Assembly (NCBI RefSeq): GCF_019801605.1
Contig: NZ_JAHVIT010000002.1
Location: forward strand, 992,001 to 1,056,000
DNA: 64,000 bases
Direction: 5' to 3'
DNA from: Maritimibacter alkaliphilus
Lineage (GTDB): Bacteria > Pseudomonadota > Alphaproteobacteria > Rhodobacterales > Rhodobacteraceae
Shown here: positions 1 to 7,362 of the stretch, one piece after another
Layout of the letters: every line of letters begins with the position of its first letter
Position numbering within the stretch: position 1 is the first letter of the stretch
The notes under the pieces: model-generated
What the model saw: the letters and a program-made list of their open reading frames with translations, nothing else
Told to the model about the DNA's origin: nothing
Database searches by the model: none
Made by a program: the position numbers and the translations under genes

Positions 1-1
1 C

Positions 2-1018
2 TACACGCCCGGCGAACAGCCGCGCGACCGGGTGTTCATCAAGCTGAACACGAACGAGAACCCCCATGGGCCCTCGCCCAAGGCGGTGGAGGCGATCCAT
101 CTGGCCACGGGCGACGGGCTGCGGCTCTATCCCGATCCGCTGTCGGGCGATCTGCGCGCCTCGCTGGCCTCGGGCATGGGGCTGTCCCCGGATCAGGTCT
201 TCGTCGGCAATGGCTCCGACGAGGTGCTGGCCCACGCCTTCAACGCCTTCTTCACCGGCAAGGCGCCGGTGGCCTTTGCGGATATCACCTATTCCTTCTA
301 CCGCACCTATTGCGAGCTCTACGGCATCGAGAGCCGGCACGTGCCGCTGACAGAGGGCTTCGGCGTCGACGTGGCCGACTACACGGGGGAGCAGGGCGGG
401 GTGGTCCTCGCCAACCCGAATGCGCCCACGGGCATCGCCCTGCCGCTGGACGCGGTGGAGCTGGTCCTGAAACAGAACCCCGATTGCGTGGTTCTGGTGG
501 ACGAGGCCTATGTGGATTTCGGGGCCGAAAGCGCCGTCTCGTTGATCGATCGCTACGAGAACCTGCTGGTGGTTCAGACCTTCTCCAAGTCGCGGTCCCT
601 CGCCGGGATGCGCGTGGGCTTCGCCATGGGGCAGCGGCCGCTGATCGAGGGGCTGGAACGGGTAAAGGACAGCTTCAACTCCTACCCGCTCGACCGGCTG
701 GCACAGGTCGGCGCGCAGGCAGCGTGGGAAGACCACGGTTGGTTCGACGCCACCCGCTACGCCGTCATGGCCGAGCGGGAGCGTCTGACGGTGCGCCTGC
801 GCGGTCTGGGTTTCAAGGTGTTGCCCTCGGCGACGAACTTCGTCTTCGCCTCGCACCCGGGCCACGCGGCGGCGGAGCTTCAGGCCGCGCTGCGCGAGGC
901 CGGCATCCTCGTGCGCCACTTCGGGGCTGAGCGGATACGCGACTGGCTGCGGCTCTCCATCGGCACCGCCGAGGAATGCGACGCGCTGGTCGCGGCGCTG
1001 GACGAGATCCTCGCCTGA
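2..1018 (+). CDS. hisC: Histidinol-phosphate aminotransferase, 5'-truncated by the window
   Basis: PLP enzyme that converts imidazole-acetol phosphate and glutamate to histidinol phosphate in histidine biosynthesis (cytosol). The reading frame is open from base 2, so the true start lies before the window; the fragment begins YTPGEQPRD. Visible fold type I motifs are [12 protein letters not shown] near the N terminus, NPNAPTG, DEAYVDF, the PLP-lysine motif [10 protein letters not shown] (Lys codon at 587-589) and the C-terminal arginine motif WLRLSIGT. A CobC-like decarboxylase role is less likely because the substrate-loop and arginine motifs match HisC, although cobD lies 1.6 kb downstream. 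Only about 20-30 residues seem to be missing. Confidence 0.93.
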   Translation, partial: YTPGEQPRDRVFIKLNTNENPHGPSPKAVEAIHLATGDGLRLYPDPLSGDLRASLASGMGLSPDQVFVGNGSDEVLAHAFNAFFTGKAPVAFADITYSFYRTYCELYGIESRHVPLTEGFGVDVADYTGEQGGVVLANPNAPTGIALPLDAVELVLKQNPDCVVLVDEAYVDFGAESAVSLIDRYENLLVVQTFSKSRSLAGMRVGFAMGQRPLIEGLERVKDSFNSYPLDRLAQVGAQAAWEDHGWFDATRYAVMAERERLTVRLRGLGFKVLPSATNFVFASHPGHAAAELQAALREAGILVRHFGAERIRDWLRLSIGTAEECDALVAALDEILA

Positions 1019-1096
1019 CCGGCTAACGCCCGATTAACCACACCCGCCTACCGTCCCTTCGTCGCGACACATCGCGGCGGAAGGAGGTGAGGAACT

Positions 1097-1186
1097 TTGA
1101 GCGATGAATCGTATCGTCGGTGGATGGTGCTGATCGCGGTCGTGACCGTGGTGCTGGCCATCATCCGGCTCTGGATTGGCCGCTAG
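1097..1186 (+). CDS. 29-residue single-pass membrane protein
   Basis: A TTG-initiated small ORF preceded by an excellent SD, AAGGAGGTG at 1081-1089, with 7 nt spacing. The product has a short polar N terminus (LSDESYRRW), one hydrophobic helix rich in V, I and L (MVLIAVVTVVLAIIRLW) and an IGR end. It lies 78 bp after hisC and just before a hairpin. No family is recognised. The strong ribosome-binding site and the clean transmembrane segment are what support it. ATG codons nearby in other frames stop within ten codons. It could be a membrane-embedded regulator, but no target is evident. Confidence 0.55.
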   Translation: MSDESYRRWMVLIAVVTVVLAIIRLWIGR

Positions 1187-1199
1187 GCTGAAACAGAAA

Positions 1200-1229
1200 G
1201 GCCCTGCAGAGCGGCAACTCCGCAGGGCC
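1200..1229 (-). terminator. Intrinsic terminator-like hairpin
   Basis: Arms GGCCCTGC (1200-1207) and GCAGGGCC (1222-1229) with an extra inner GAG/CTC pairing. On the minus strand the hairpin is followed by TTTCTGTTT, so it fits termination of the transglycosylase gene ending at 1330. It may also act weakly on the plus strand after the small ORF. Confidence 0.6.
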
Positions 1230-1329
1230 AGATTGTGAAGTGAGGTGATGAACCCCGTATCGTCGTCGCTCTGGAATATACCCCAATCCCTACCGCTAAG
1301 TAAACGACGGTGCTGTCACCGCTCCCGGC

Positions 1330-2505
1330 TCACATCCGTTGCAGCAGCCCGGGCGTCGGCCAGGCGTCGGCGGGCAGGCCCATCTGCTTCTGCACGGCCT
1401 GCACCGCCTCGCGGGTCTTCTCGCCCAGGATACCGTCCACGCCGCCCACGTCGTAACCGCGGTTCACCAGCTTCTGCTGAAGCTGCTTCATCTGTGCCCC
1501 GCTGAGACCCGTGTCGGGATTGCCCGCATTGAAGACCGGCGCGCCCTCCAGCCGGGTGCCGAAATAGGCCGCCGTCAGCACATAGACGAAGCTCTTGTTC
1601 CATTCGAACAGCACGTTGTAGTTCGGGTAGACGAGGAAGGCCGGGCCGTGACGGCCCTGCGGCAGCAGGATCGAGGCCGGCAAGTTCGGCGCCAGCATCG
1701 CGCCCGAACGCGGCCTGACCCCCATCGAGGCCCATTGCGACGCGCGCAGCTGGGTCTGGAGCCCGGTCTGCGTCCAGTCGAGGCTCTCGGGCACGGTCAC
1801 TTCCTGCAGCCACGGCTCGTTCGGGCGCCAGCCAAGCGAGCGCAGCATCTTCGCACCGGACATCAGCGCATCCTGCGCGCTCTCCTTCAGGCGAACATGG
1901 CCGTCGCCATCCCCGTCGACACCGTTCTCGACGATATCCTCCGGCAGCATCTGGACCTGCCCGATCTCGCCGGCCCAGGCCCCCTTGGTGCCGGTGGGAG
2001 AGAAGTCGCCGTGTTCGTAGAGCTCCAGCGCGGCGAAGATCTGCGGGCGGAAAAGCTCGGGCCGGCGACAGTCGTGTGCCAGCGTGACGAGGGCGTTCAG
2101 CGTGTTGAAATCACCCTGGTAGCCGCCGTAGTCCGTTTCGAAGGCCCAGAAGGCCATGAGGATGCCGCGCGGCACGCCGTAGGTCTGCTGGATACGTTGG
2201 AAGGTGCCCGCATATTGCTGGGCCTTGCGGGCGCCCACCTGCATCCGGTTGGCCGAGATCAGCCGCCGCGCGAAGGTGGTGAAGTCGAGCTGGAAAACCC
2301 CCTGCGCCCGGTCGGCCTTGAGCACGGCGCCGTCCTGTCGGGCGCTGGCGAAGAAGCGGTCCACCGTGGCGCGGTCATGGCCGCGGCTGACCGCCTCGGA
2401 CTTCAGCCCGGTCACGAAGCTGGAGAAGGAGCCGCCGCATTGCTGCGCGGCGACGGGCGCAGCGGTCAGCAGCAGGGCGGCGAGGGCGGCGGGGAGAAAG
2501 CGCAT
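1330..2505 (-). CDS. Lytic murein transglycosylase (MltB/SltB-like) with C-terminal peptidoglycan-binding domain
   Basis: Cleaves the MurNAc-GlcNAc bond of peptidoglycan in the periplasm to give 1,6-anhydro products. A signal peptide ends near residue 20 (PVAAQQC). The catalytic glutamate is in AFWAFETDYGG (E123). An EF-hand-like NGVDGDGDGHVRL loop is typical of the MltB group. A PG_binding_1 domain fills the last 58 or so residues (KLVNRGYDVGGVDGILGEKT). The ATG at 2505 is preferred because the hydrophobic signal starts there; a GTG 24 bp upstream lacks an SD. The gene is single, with a terminator hairpin about 100 bp downstream. The specific Mlt name cannot be fixed by eye. Confidence 0.9.
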   Translation of the reverse strand: MRFLPAALAALLLTAAPVAAQQCGGSFSSFVTGLKSEAVSRGHDRATVDRFFASARQDGAVLKADRAQGVFQLDFTTFARRLISANRMQVGARKAQQYAGTFQRIQQTYGVPRGILMAFWAFETDYGGYQGDFNTLNALVTLAHDCRRPELFRPQIFAALELYEHGDFSPTGTKGAWAGEIGQVQMLPEDIVENGVDGDGDGHVRLKESAQDALMSGAKMLRSLGWRPNEPWLQEVTVPESLDWTQTGLQTQLRASQWASMGVRPRSGAMLAPNLPASILLPQGRHGPAFLVYPNYNVLFEWNKSFVYVLTAAYFGTRLEGAPVFNAGNPDTGLSGAQMKQLQQKLVNRGYDVGGVDGILGEKTREAVQAVQKQMGLPADAWPTPGLLQRM

Positions 2506-2571
2506 GAAGAACCTCGTGATCAAATCCACGAGGGGAAGGGTAGCGATCTGACCGCGCGGGGCAATGGGCGA

Positions 2572-3480
2572 TCAGAGCAGCGCCAGCAGGAGCCCGCCCA
2601 CCAGCAGCGCGCCCCAGACCCGCCAGAGCAGCCGCACCGCGCCCTCGATGGCCTGCGGCCCGGGCGTGCGGTCGCCCTGCGGGTGGACCCATGGGAACTC
2701 CCGCATCTCGCCGCCGTAGGCGCGCGGGCCCGAGAGCGCGGTATCGAGGGCGCGGGCCATGGCGGCCTCGGGCCAGCCGGCGTTGGGCGAGCGGTGCTGG
2801 CGCGCCTCGGCCGCGATGGCGGGCCAGTGGCGCAGGCCCCCGGTCAGGCCAGCGAGGATCAGCGCGGTCAGCCGCGCGGGGATCAGGTTCAGCAGGTCAT
2901 CTGTCCGGGCCGCGGCCCAGCCGAAGCGTGCGTGCCGTTCGCTCCGGTAGCCGATCATGCTGTCGGCGGTGTTCACGGCCTTGTAGATCAGGATGCCCGG
3001 CAGCCCGCCGATCAGGAACCAGAACGCGGGCGCCACGACCCCGTCCGAGAGGTTCTCGGCCGCGCTTTCGATGGCGGCGCGGGTGATCGCGGGCCCGTCC
3101 ATGGCGGCGGTGTCGCGCCCGACGATCCGCGCCACGGCCATGCGCCCGTCCGCCACGCCAAGCCGCAGCGCGTCGGCCACCGCCTGAACGTGATCGGCCA
3201 GCGAGCGCTGCGCCAGCAGGACCGCGGCGCAGAGCACCTCGGCCCAGGCCCCGAGGGCGGCAATCGCCTGGCCGATCAGGGCCGCGCCCGCGACGAGGGC
3301 AAGCAGCAGCAGGAGCCCGCGCAGCCGGCGCGCGGCACCCCGGTTGAAGCGCCGGTCGGCCCAGCCGATGACGCGCCCGATCAGCACCGCCGGATGCGGC
3401 AGGCGCGACCAGAGCCAGTCGGGTTCGCCGAACAGCGCATCGAGCAGCAGGGCAGGGATCAGCAGCAGGGCGTGGGACAT
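2572..3480 (-). CDS. cobD: Adenosylcobinamide-phosphate synthase (CobD/CbiB)
   Basis: Integral membrane enzyme that attaches aminopropanol (or its phosphate) to adenosylcobyric acid in the nucleotide-loop steps of cobalamin synthesis. At 302 aa it has the expected length. Diagnostic stretches are [19 protein letters not shown] at the N terminus, then [14 protein letters not shown], and the loop [17 protein letters not shown] followed by [16 protein letters not shown]. Several hydrophobic helices are visible. No other cob gene or cobalamin riboswitch is visible nearby, so it appears separated from the main cob cluster. The promoter probably lies in the 245-bp gap before the receiver gene. Confidence 0.93.
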   Translation of the reverse strand: MSHALLLIPALLLDALFGEPDWLWSRLPHPAVLIGRVIGWADRRFNRGAARRLRGLLLLLALVAGAALIGQAIAALGAWAEVLCAAVLLAQRSLADHVQAVADALRLGVADGRMAVARIVGRDTAAMDGPAITRAAIESAAENLSDGVVAPAFWFLIGGLPGILIYKAVNTADSMIGYRSERHARFGWAAARTDDLLNLIPARLTALILAGLTGGLRHWPAIAAEARQHRSPNAGWPEAAMARALDTALSGPRAYGGEMREFPWVHPQGDRTPGPQAIEGAVRLLWRVWGALLVGGLLLALL

Positions 3481-3562
3481 CGGGGTACTCGCGCAACGGG
3501 TCGCGCCGGTTCAAGCGGATTTGTGCCGCGCGGGCAAGAACCCTTGCGGTGGCCCGGCGCGG

Positions 3563-3577
3563 TTAATGTTTTATTAA
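3563..3577. other. AT-rich inverted repeat in the cobD / receiver-gene intergenic region
   Basis: The arms TTAAT and ATTAA flank GTTTT in an otherwise GC-rich divergent spacer (3481-3725). It may be an operator or part of a promoter; no consensus was recognised. The same spacer holds short GGGAAGAC direct repeats near 3650. Confidence 0.25.
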
Positions 3578-3725
3578 TCAAACTGACCGAAGACTTCACC
3601 AAGCCAGCCAGAATGCGGCGCGTGAAAAGAAACGACCGGGAAGACGGGAAGACGGGGGCGGGATCAGGGAATGCCGGGGAGGTCTGCGGACCTGTCCGGT
3701 CGTCCGTCAGAATGAGGACAGAAGT

Positions 3726-4088
3726 ATGAGCAGGGTATTGATCGTGGAAAGCGAGCCGGGCCTCGGGCAGGCTTGGAAGCGCCACCTTGAAGCGGAGCAT
3801 GTGCGGGTCTCGCTGGCCCGGGGCCAGCAGGAGGCGGTGACGCAACTGCTGCTGTACGAGTTCGACGTGATCGTGCTGGACCTCTTCCTTGCGGAAGGGT
3901 CGGCGCTGGCGGTGTCGGATTTCGCGTCCTACCGGCAGCCGGGGGCGCAGGTGATCGTCGTCAGCGGCGGGCCCGTCTTTGCCGACGGGTCGATCTTCCG
4001 GCACTGCAGCAACGCCCGCGCGATGATGCGCACCGATGCCCCGGTCGAAGACCTTGCCGCCATGGTCGAACATTTCGCCGTGCATTGA
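3726..4088 (+). CDS. Stand-alone receiver (CheY-like) domain protein, atypical
   Basis: A 120-aa single receiver domain with no output domain. The phosphoacceptor aspartate is probably D52 in FDVIVLDLF. The acidic pocket is unusual, with VESEPG at residues 7-12 instead of the usual D/E-D pair. The conserved lysine that follows beta-5 appears replaced by arginine (MMRTDAP, R102), while the switch Ser is kept in VIVVSGG. No histidine kinase is adjacent. It is divergent from cobD and may act as a degenerate or phosphorylation-independent receiver. Similar single-domain receivers are common in Rhodobacterales; its partner is unknown. Confidence 0.8.
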   Translation: MSRVLIVESEPGLGQAWKRHLEAEHVRVSLARGQQEAVTQLLLYEFDVIVLDLFLAEGSALAVSDFASYRQPGAQVIVVSGGPVFADGSIFRHCSNARAMMRTDAPVEDLAAMVEHFAVH

Positions 4089-4242
4089 GGCCTGCATCGA
4101 GGGCCCCCGGTGGTGGCAGGCGACGCGCAGCAGGGCACGGAGGGCGGTAGCGCGCGCCGTGGGCCTGCCCTGTGGACCTGTCCTGCGGCCCTGAGGCGTG
4201 GACTGGGGACCGGGCCTCGGTGCGCCGGCCCCGGGACGGGGC

Positions 4243-5229
4243 TCAACCGCCGATGGCGGCGCGCCCGTGCGGCGCGTCGTAGTCCAGCACCGGGTTGATC
4301 GGGATGATCCGGTAGGGGTTAATCGTATCGTGGCTGTAGTGGTAGTGGCGGACGAAGTGATCCACCTTCACCGTCTCGGCCACGCCGGGCCACTGGTAGA
4401 GCTCACGCAGGTACCCCCAGAGGTTCGGGTAATCCACGATCCGATGCCGGTTGCACTTGAAGTGCAGGTGATAGACCGGATCGAAGCGGATCAGCGTCGG
4501 GAACAGGCGCCAGTCGGCCTCGGTCACGCGGTCGCCGGTGAGGTAGCGCTTGCGGCCCAGCAGGTCCTCCAGCCAGTCGAGACTGTCGAAGAGCGGGCCG
4601 ACGGCCTCGTCGTAGGCCTCCTGCGTGGTGGCGAAGCCGGCCTTGTAGACGCCGTTGTTCACCGTGTCGTAGATGCGCGCGTTCAGGTCCTCGATCTCGC
4701 CGTGCAGGTCTTCGGGCCAGAAATCCTGATCGTCGCCGGTGATCCCGTCGAAGGCCGTGTTGAACATGCGGATGATCTCGGCGCTTTCGTTCGAGACGAT
4801 CGTCTCGCGCTGCTTGTCCCAGAGCACCGGCACCGTCACCCGGCCAGAGGTCTTGGGGTCGGCCTTCAGGTAGATGTCGCGCAAGTAGGGCAGGCCGAAG
4901 AGGTCATCGCCCGTGGTGCCGGGGAAATCGGTGCGGAAGGTCCAGCCCTCGCCCAGCATCTCGGGGTGGACGACAGAGACGCTGACATGATCCTGCAGTC
5001 CCTTCAGGGCGCGGAAGATCAGGGTGCGGTGGGCCCAGGGGCAGGCATAGGAGACATAGAGGTGATAGCGTCCGCTCTCCGCCTTGAAACCCGCCTCGCC
5101 GGACGGGCCGGCGCTGCCATCGGCGGTGACCCAGTTGCGCCACTGGGTGGTCGAGCGCACGAACTTGCCGCCCGTCTTGGCGGTGTCATACCATTTGTCC
5201 TGCCAGATCCCGTCGACCAGAAGTCCCAT
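4243..5229 (-). CDS. Glutathionyl-hydroquinone reductase (YqjG/ECM4-type GST)
   Basis: Xi-class glutathione transferase that reduces glutathionyl-hydroquinones with glutathione in the cytosol. The catalytic cysteine is C63 in YVSYACPWAHRTL, the signature of the class. The C-terminal alpha domain carries RFDPVYHLHFKCN and the DYPNLWGYLRELYQ stretch. The product is 328 aa, normal for the family. The ATG at 5229 is supported by AAAGGAG about 7 nt upstream; a 93-codon upstream extension in the frame is compositionally unlike the protein. It is monocistronic and probably has a detoxification role. Confidence 0.93.
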   Translation of the reverse strand: MGLLVDGIWQDKWYDTAKTGGKFVRSTTQWRNWVTADGSAGPSGEAGFKAESGRYHLYVSYACPWAHRTLIFRALKGLQDHVSVSVVHPEMLGEGWTFRTDFPGTTGDDLFGLPYLRDIYLKADPKTSGRVTVPVLWDKQRETIVSNESAEIIRMFNTAFDGITGDDQDFWPEDLHGEIEDLNARIYDTVNNGVYKAGFATTQEAYDEAVGPLFDSLDWLEDLLGRKRYLTGDRVTEADWRLFPTLIRFDPVYHLHFKCNRHRIVDYPNLWGYLRELYQWPGVAETVKVDHFVRHYHYSHDTINPYRIIPINPVLDYDAPHGRAAIGG

Positions 5230-5559
5230 GTCACGCTCCTTTGCTTCAGGGCCCTCAGGTGGGGCCCCGCTTGGAAAGGTGACGTAGCGGCGGCGCCCCC
5301 AAGGGCAAACCCCGATGGGGGCGCAACCCGCGTGCAGCAGTGCACAAAGGCGCGCGGGACGGGGCGCCGGCCCCGTTTGCATGAGCGTTAGCAGGGGTGT
5401 GCAGAGGGCTGGGGCCCTGTGCTGATGCAGGCAGGGCACAAGCTGCATTGCAGCGCAAAACGACTCGGTGGAATTTCCCAGCCCTCCCGCTATCTTAGGC
5501 TGGTTCACGGCAATTTAAGGATGCGCGAGGCATCCTCCGTGAGTGCCTGGAGGATGGCC
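5230..5559. other. Divergent intergenic region (330 bp)
   Basis: Contains the SD and promoter region of the hydroquinone reductase gene on one side and of the small conserved gene at 5560 on the other. A GGATGC/GCATCC hairpin (5519-5536) lies just before the SD of the latter. No gene was seen. Confidence 0.5.
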
Positions 5560-5916
5560 ATGGAAACCTATCTGCCGAAAGAGATCCGTGAAGGTCTGGA
5601 CGCGGCCCGCCGCAAGGACGCGCGCCGCAAGAGCCGCCTGCGTGTCCACGTGGGGGACGAGACCTTTCCGGTGCTGCGCCTGTGGCACGACGGCTTTGCC
5701 CTTGCGATCGAGGATGCGCCGCACCTGCGCGGGCTGATCGATCTCTACGATGGCGGCCGCCACCTCTCGCAATGCCTGATCGTCGCCTCGGAGGAGGAAA
5801 ACGGCGAGATGGTCTATGAATTCAAGCGCGCCACCGCCGCCGCCGATGCGCCGCCTCTGGATTTCGCCCGCGAGGACGATGCGCCCGTGGCCCTGATCGG
5901 TCGCGAGAGCGCCTGA
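5560..5916 (+). CDS. Small conserved protein, possibly PilZ-like
   Basis: A 118-aa cytosolic protein beginning METYLPKEI. An arginine- and lysine-rich stretch (RRKDARRKSRLRV) is followed by beta-rich sequence (FPVLRLWHDGFALAI, LYDGGRHLSQCLIV). The basic RRKSR segment followed by a beta-barrel-like region recalls c-di-GMP-binding PilZ domains, but the second PilZ motif (D/N-x-S-x-x-G) is not clear, so this is only a suggestion. The start at 5560 is placed 6 nt after TGGAGG; an in-frame ATG at 5554 would overlap that SD. A strong terminator follows at 6053. Confidence 0.7.
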   Translation: METYLPKEIREGLDAARRKDARRKSRLRVHVGDETFPVLRLWHDGFALAIEDAPHLRGLIDLYDGGRHLSQCLIVASEEENGEMVYEFKRATAAADAPPLDFAREDDAPVALIGRESA

Positions 5917-6298
5917 CCCCCGGGCATCGGCTGAGGACCGCGACGGGCGGCTGAGCCGCCCCGCGGGACGCCACCACAGCCGGCCCCGGCAAGGGGGCGG
6001 TCCAATTTGTCGCAGGCCCCCCGGCGGGCCGTTCGCGCTCACATCCCGAAGAGCCCCGCAGCCCGCCTGCGGGGCTTCGTCGTTTCTGTGCCGAATTTAC
6101 TTTGAGAAACGGGGCGTTCTCAGGGAAATTTACATAAACCTGCGCGATCCGAAAATTGATTGACAGAAAAAGCGCGGCAATCCCGAAGGTTATAGGATCG
6201 TTTTCACCTTGTGTTAATGTGACGTCAGGAGAATCCGCCGGGGACACCTCGGCGGGGAGGGACGGGCCTTGGGCCCGGAAGGAACGAGGAGGAGTCTC
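5917..6298. other. Intergenic region upstream of adk (382 bp)
   Basis: Holds the terminator at 6053-6085, an inverted repeat TGAGAA-N8-TTCTCA (6103-6122) and an AT-rich stretch to about 6220 that probably contains the adk promoter. No convincing -35/-10 pair could be chosen. No additional ORF. Confidence 0.5.
6053..6085 (+). terminator. Rho-independent terminator
   Basis: Stem GCCCCGCAG (6053-6061) with CTGCGGGGC (6067-6075), 5-nt loop, then TTCGTCGTTTCT. It terminates the 5560-5916 gene about 135 bp downstream. Confidence 0.75.
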
Positions 6299-6982
6299 AT
6301 GGAGGCAGAAACCATGACGCGGCCCGCCGTGCTCATCCTGCTGGGCCCGCCGGGGGCCGGCAAGGGGACGCAGGCGCGGATGCTGGAGGAGCGCTTTGGC
6401 CTCGTCCAACTCAGCACCGGCGACCTGCTGCGCGCCGCCGTGGCCGCGGGCACCGATGCCGGGCAGCGCGCCAAGGCGGTGATGGATGCGGGCGGGCTGG
6501 TCAGCGACGAGATCGTGCTGGCGATCCTGCAGGACCGGCTGGCGGAACCCGACGTGGCCAAGGGGGTCATCCTCGATGGCTTCCCGCGCACCGAAGGCCA
6601 GGCTGCCGCGCTGGATGACCTGCTGGAGAGCACCGGTCAGAAGGTCAACGCCGCCGTCTCGCTGGATGTGGACGACGCCGCGATGGTCGACCGCGTGGCC
6701 GGGCGCTATACCTGCGCCGCCTGCGGCGAGGGCTATCACGACAGCTTCAAGCAGCCCGCCGTCGCGGGCACCTGCGACAAGTGCGGCGGGACCGAGATGA
6801 AGCGCCGCGCCGACGACAACCGCGAGACGGTTGGCTCGCGGCTCGCCGCCTACCACGCACAGACCGCGCCGCTGATCGGCTACTACGACGCCCGCGGCGT
6901 GCTGAGCCGCGTGGACGCCATGGGCGAGATCGACGCCATCGCGCAGTCGCTTCAGGACATCGTCGCCGCAGCCACGCGCTGA
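6299..6982 (+). CDS. adk: Adenylate kinase with zinc-type LID
   Basis: Catalyses ATP + AMP to 2 ADP. The P-loop GPPGAGKGTQ is at residues 16-25, AMP-binding LSTGDLLRAAV and DGFPRT are present, and the long LID contains a four-cysteine site (YTCAACGEGYH then GTCDKCGG), which implies structural zinc. The start at 6299 follows GAGGAG at good spacing; a second ATG at 6314 (MTRPAVL) is an alternative. It is not in a ribosomal-protein operon, so it may be one of two adk genes, a duplication frequent in this group. It sits just upstream of the symporter operon, separated by about 110 bp. Confidence 0.94.
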   Translation: MEAETMTRPAVLILLGPPGAGKGTQARMLEERFGLVQLSTGDLLRAAVAAGTDAGQRAKAVMDAGGLVSDEIVLAILQDRLAEPDVAKGVILDGFPRTEGQAAALDDLLESTGQKVNAAVSLDVDDAAMVDRVAGRYTCAACGEGYHDSFKQPAVAGTCDKCGGTEMKRRADDNRETVGSRLAAYHAQTAPLIGYYDARGVLSRVDAMGEIDAIAQSLQDIVAAATR

Positions 6983-7095
6983 GGCCCCGATAGATTTCAC
7001 GACAGGACCGCAGGCCTTTCGGGGCCTGCGCAGGAGGAGGGTGCGCCGTTTGCGGCGTGCCCAGGGACATCACACAGAGAGGGAGGGGGCCGCCA

Positions 7096-7356
7096 ATGGC
7101 CGATAACTCATCCAAGAACAGCTACTGGTCGGCGAACCTGCGGCTGATCATCATCAGCCTCATCATCTGGGCCATCGTGCCCTTCGGCTTCGGCATCCTG
7201 CTGCGCCCGGCCCTGATGGGGATTTCCGTCGGCGGCGCGGACTTCGGGTTCTGGGTCGCGCAACAGGGGTCGATCCTCGTCTTCCTGGCGCTGATCTTCT
7301 TCTACGCCTGGCGGATGAACAAGCTCGACCGTGAACACGGCGTCGACGAGGAGTGA
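7096..7356 (+). CDS. DUF4212 small subunit of a sodium:solute symporter
   Basis: An 86-aa membrane protein with two hydrophobic helices (LRLIIISLIIWAIVPFGFGI and QGSILVFLALIFFYAW). It matches the small companion subunit encoded directly upstream of VC_2705-type symporters. The ATG at 7096 follows a GAGGGAGGGGG tract. Its stop lies 6 bp before the symporter start, so the two are co-translated. It probably assists assembly or activity of the symporter in the inner membrane. Confidence 0.87.
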   Translation: MADNSSKNSYWSANLRLIIISLIIWAIVPFGFGILLRPALMGISVGGADFGFWVAQQGSILVFLALIFFYAWRMNKLDREHGVDEE

Positions 7357-7362
7357 TCGACC

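Noticed and set aside
2-1018. CobC (threonine-phosphate decarboxylase) instead of HisC because cobD is near
   Set aside because: Motifs and overall pattern fit HisC; cobD is on the opposite strand and separated by an unrelated gene.
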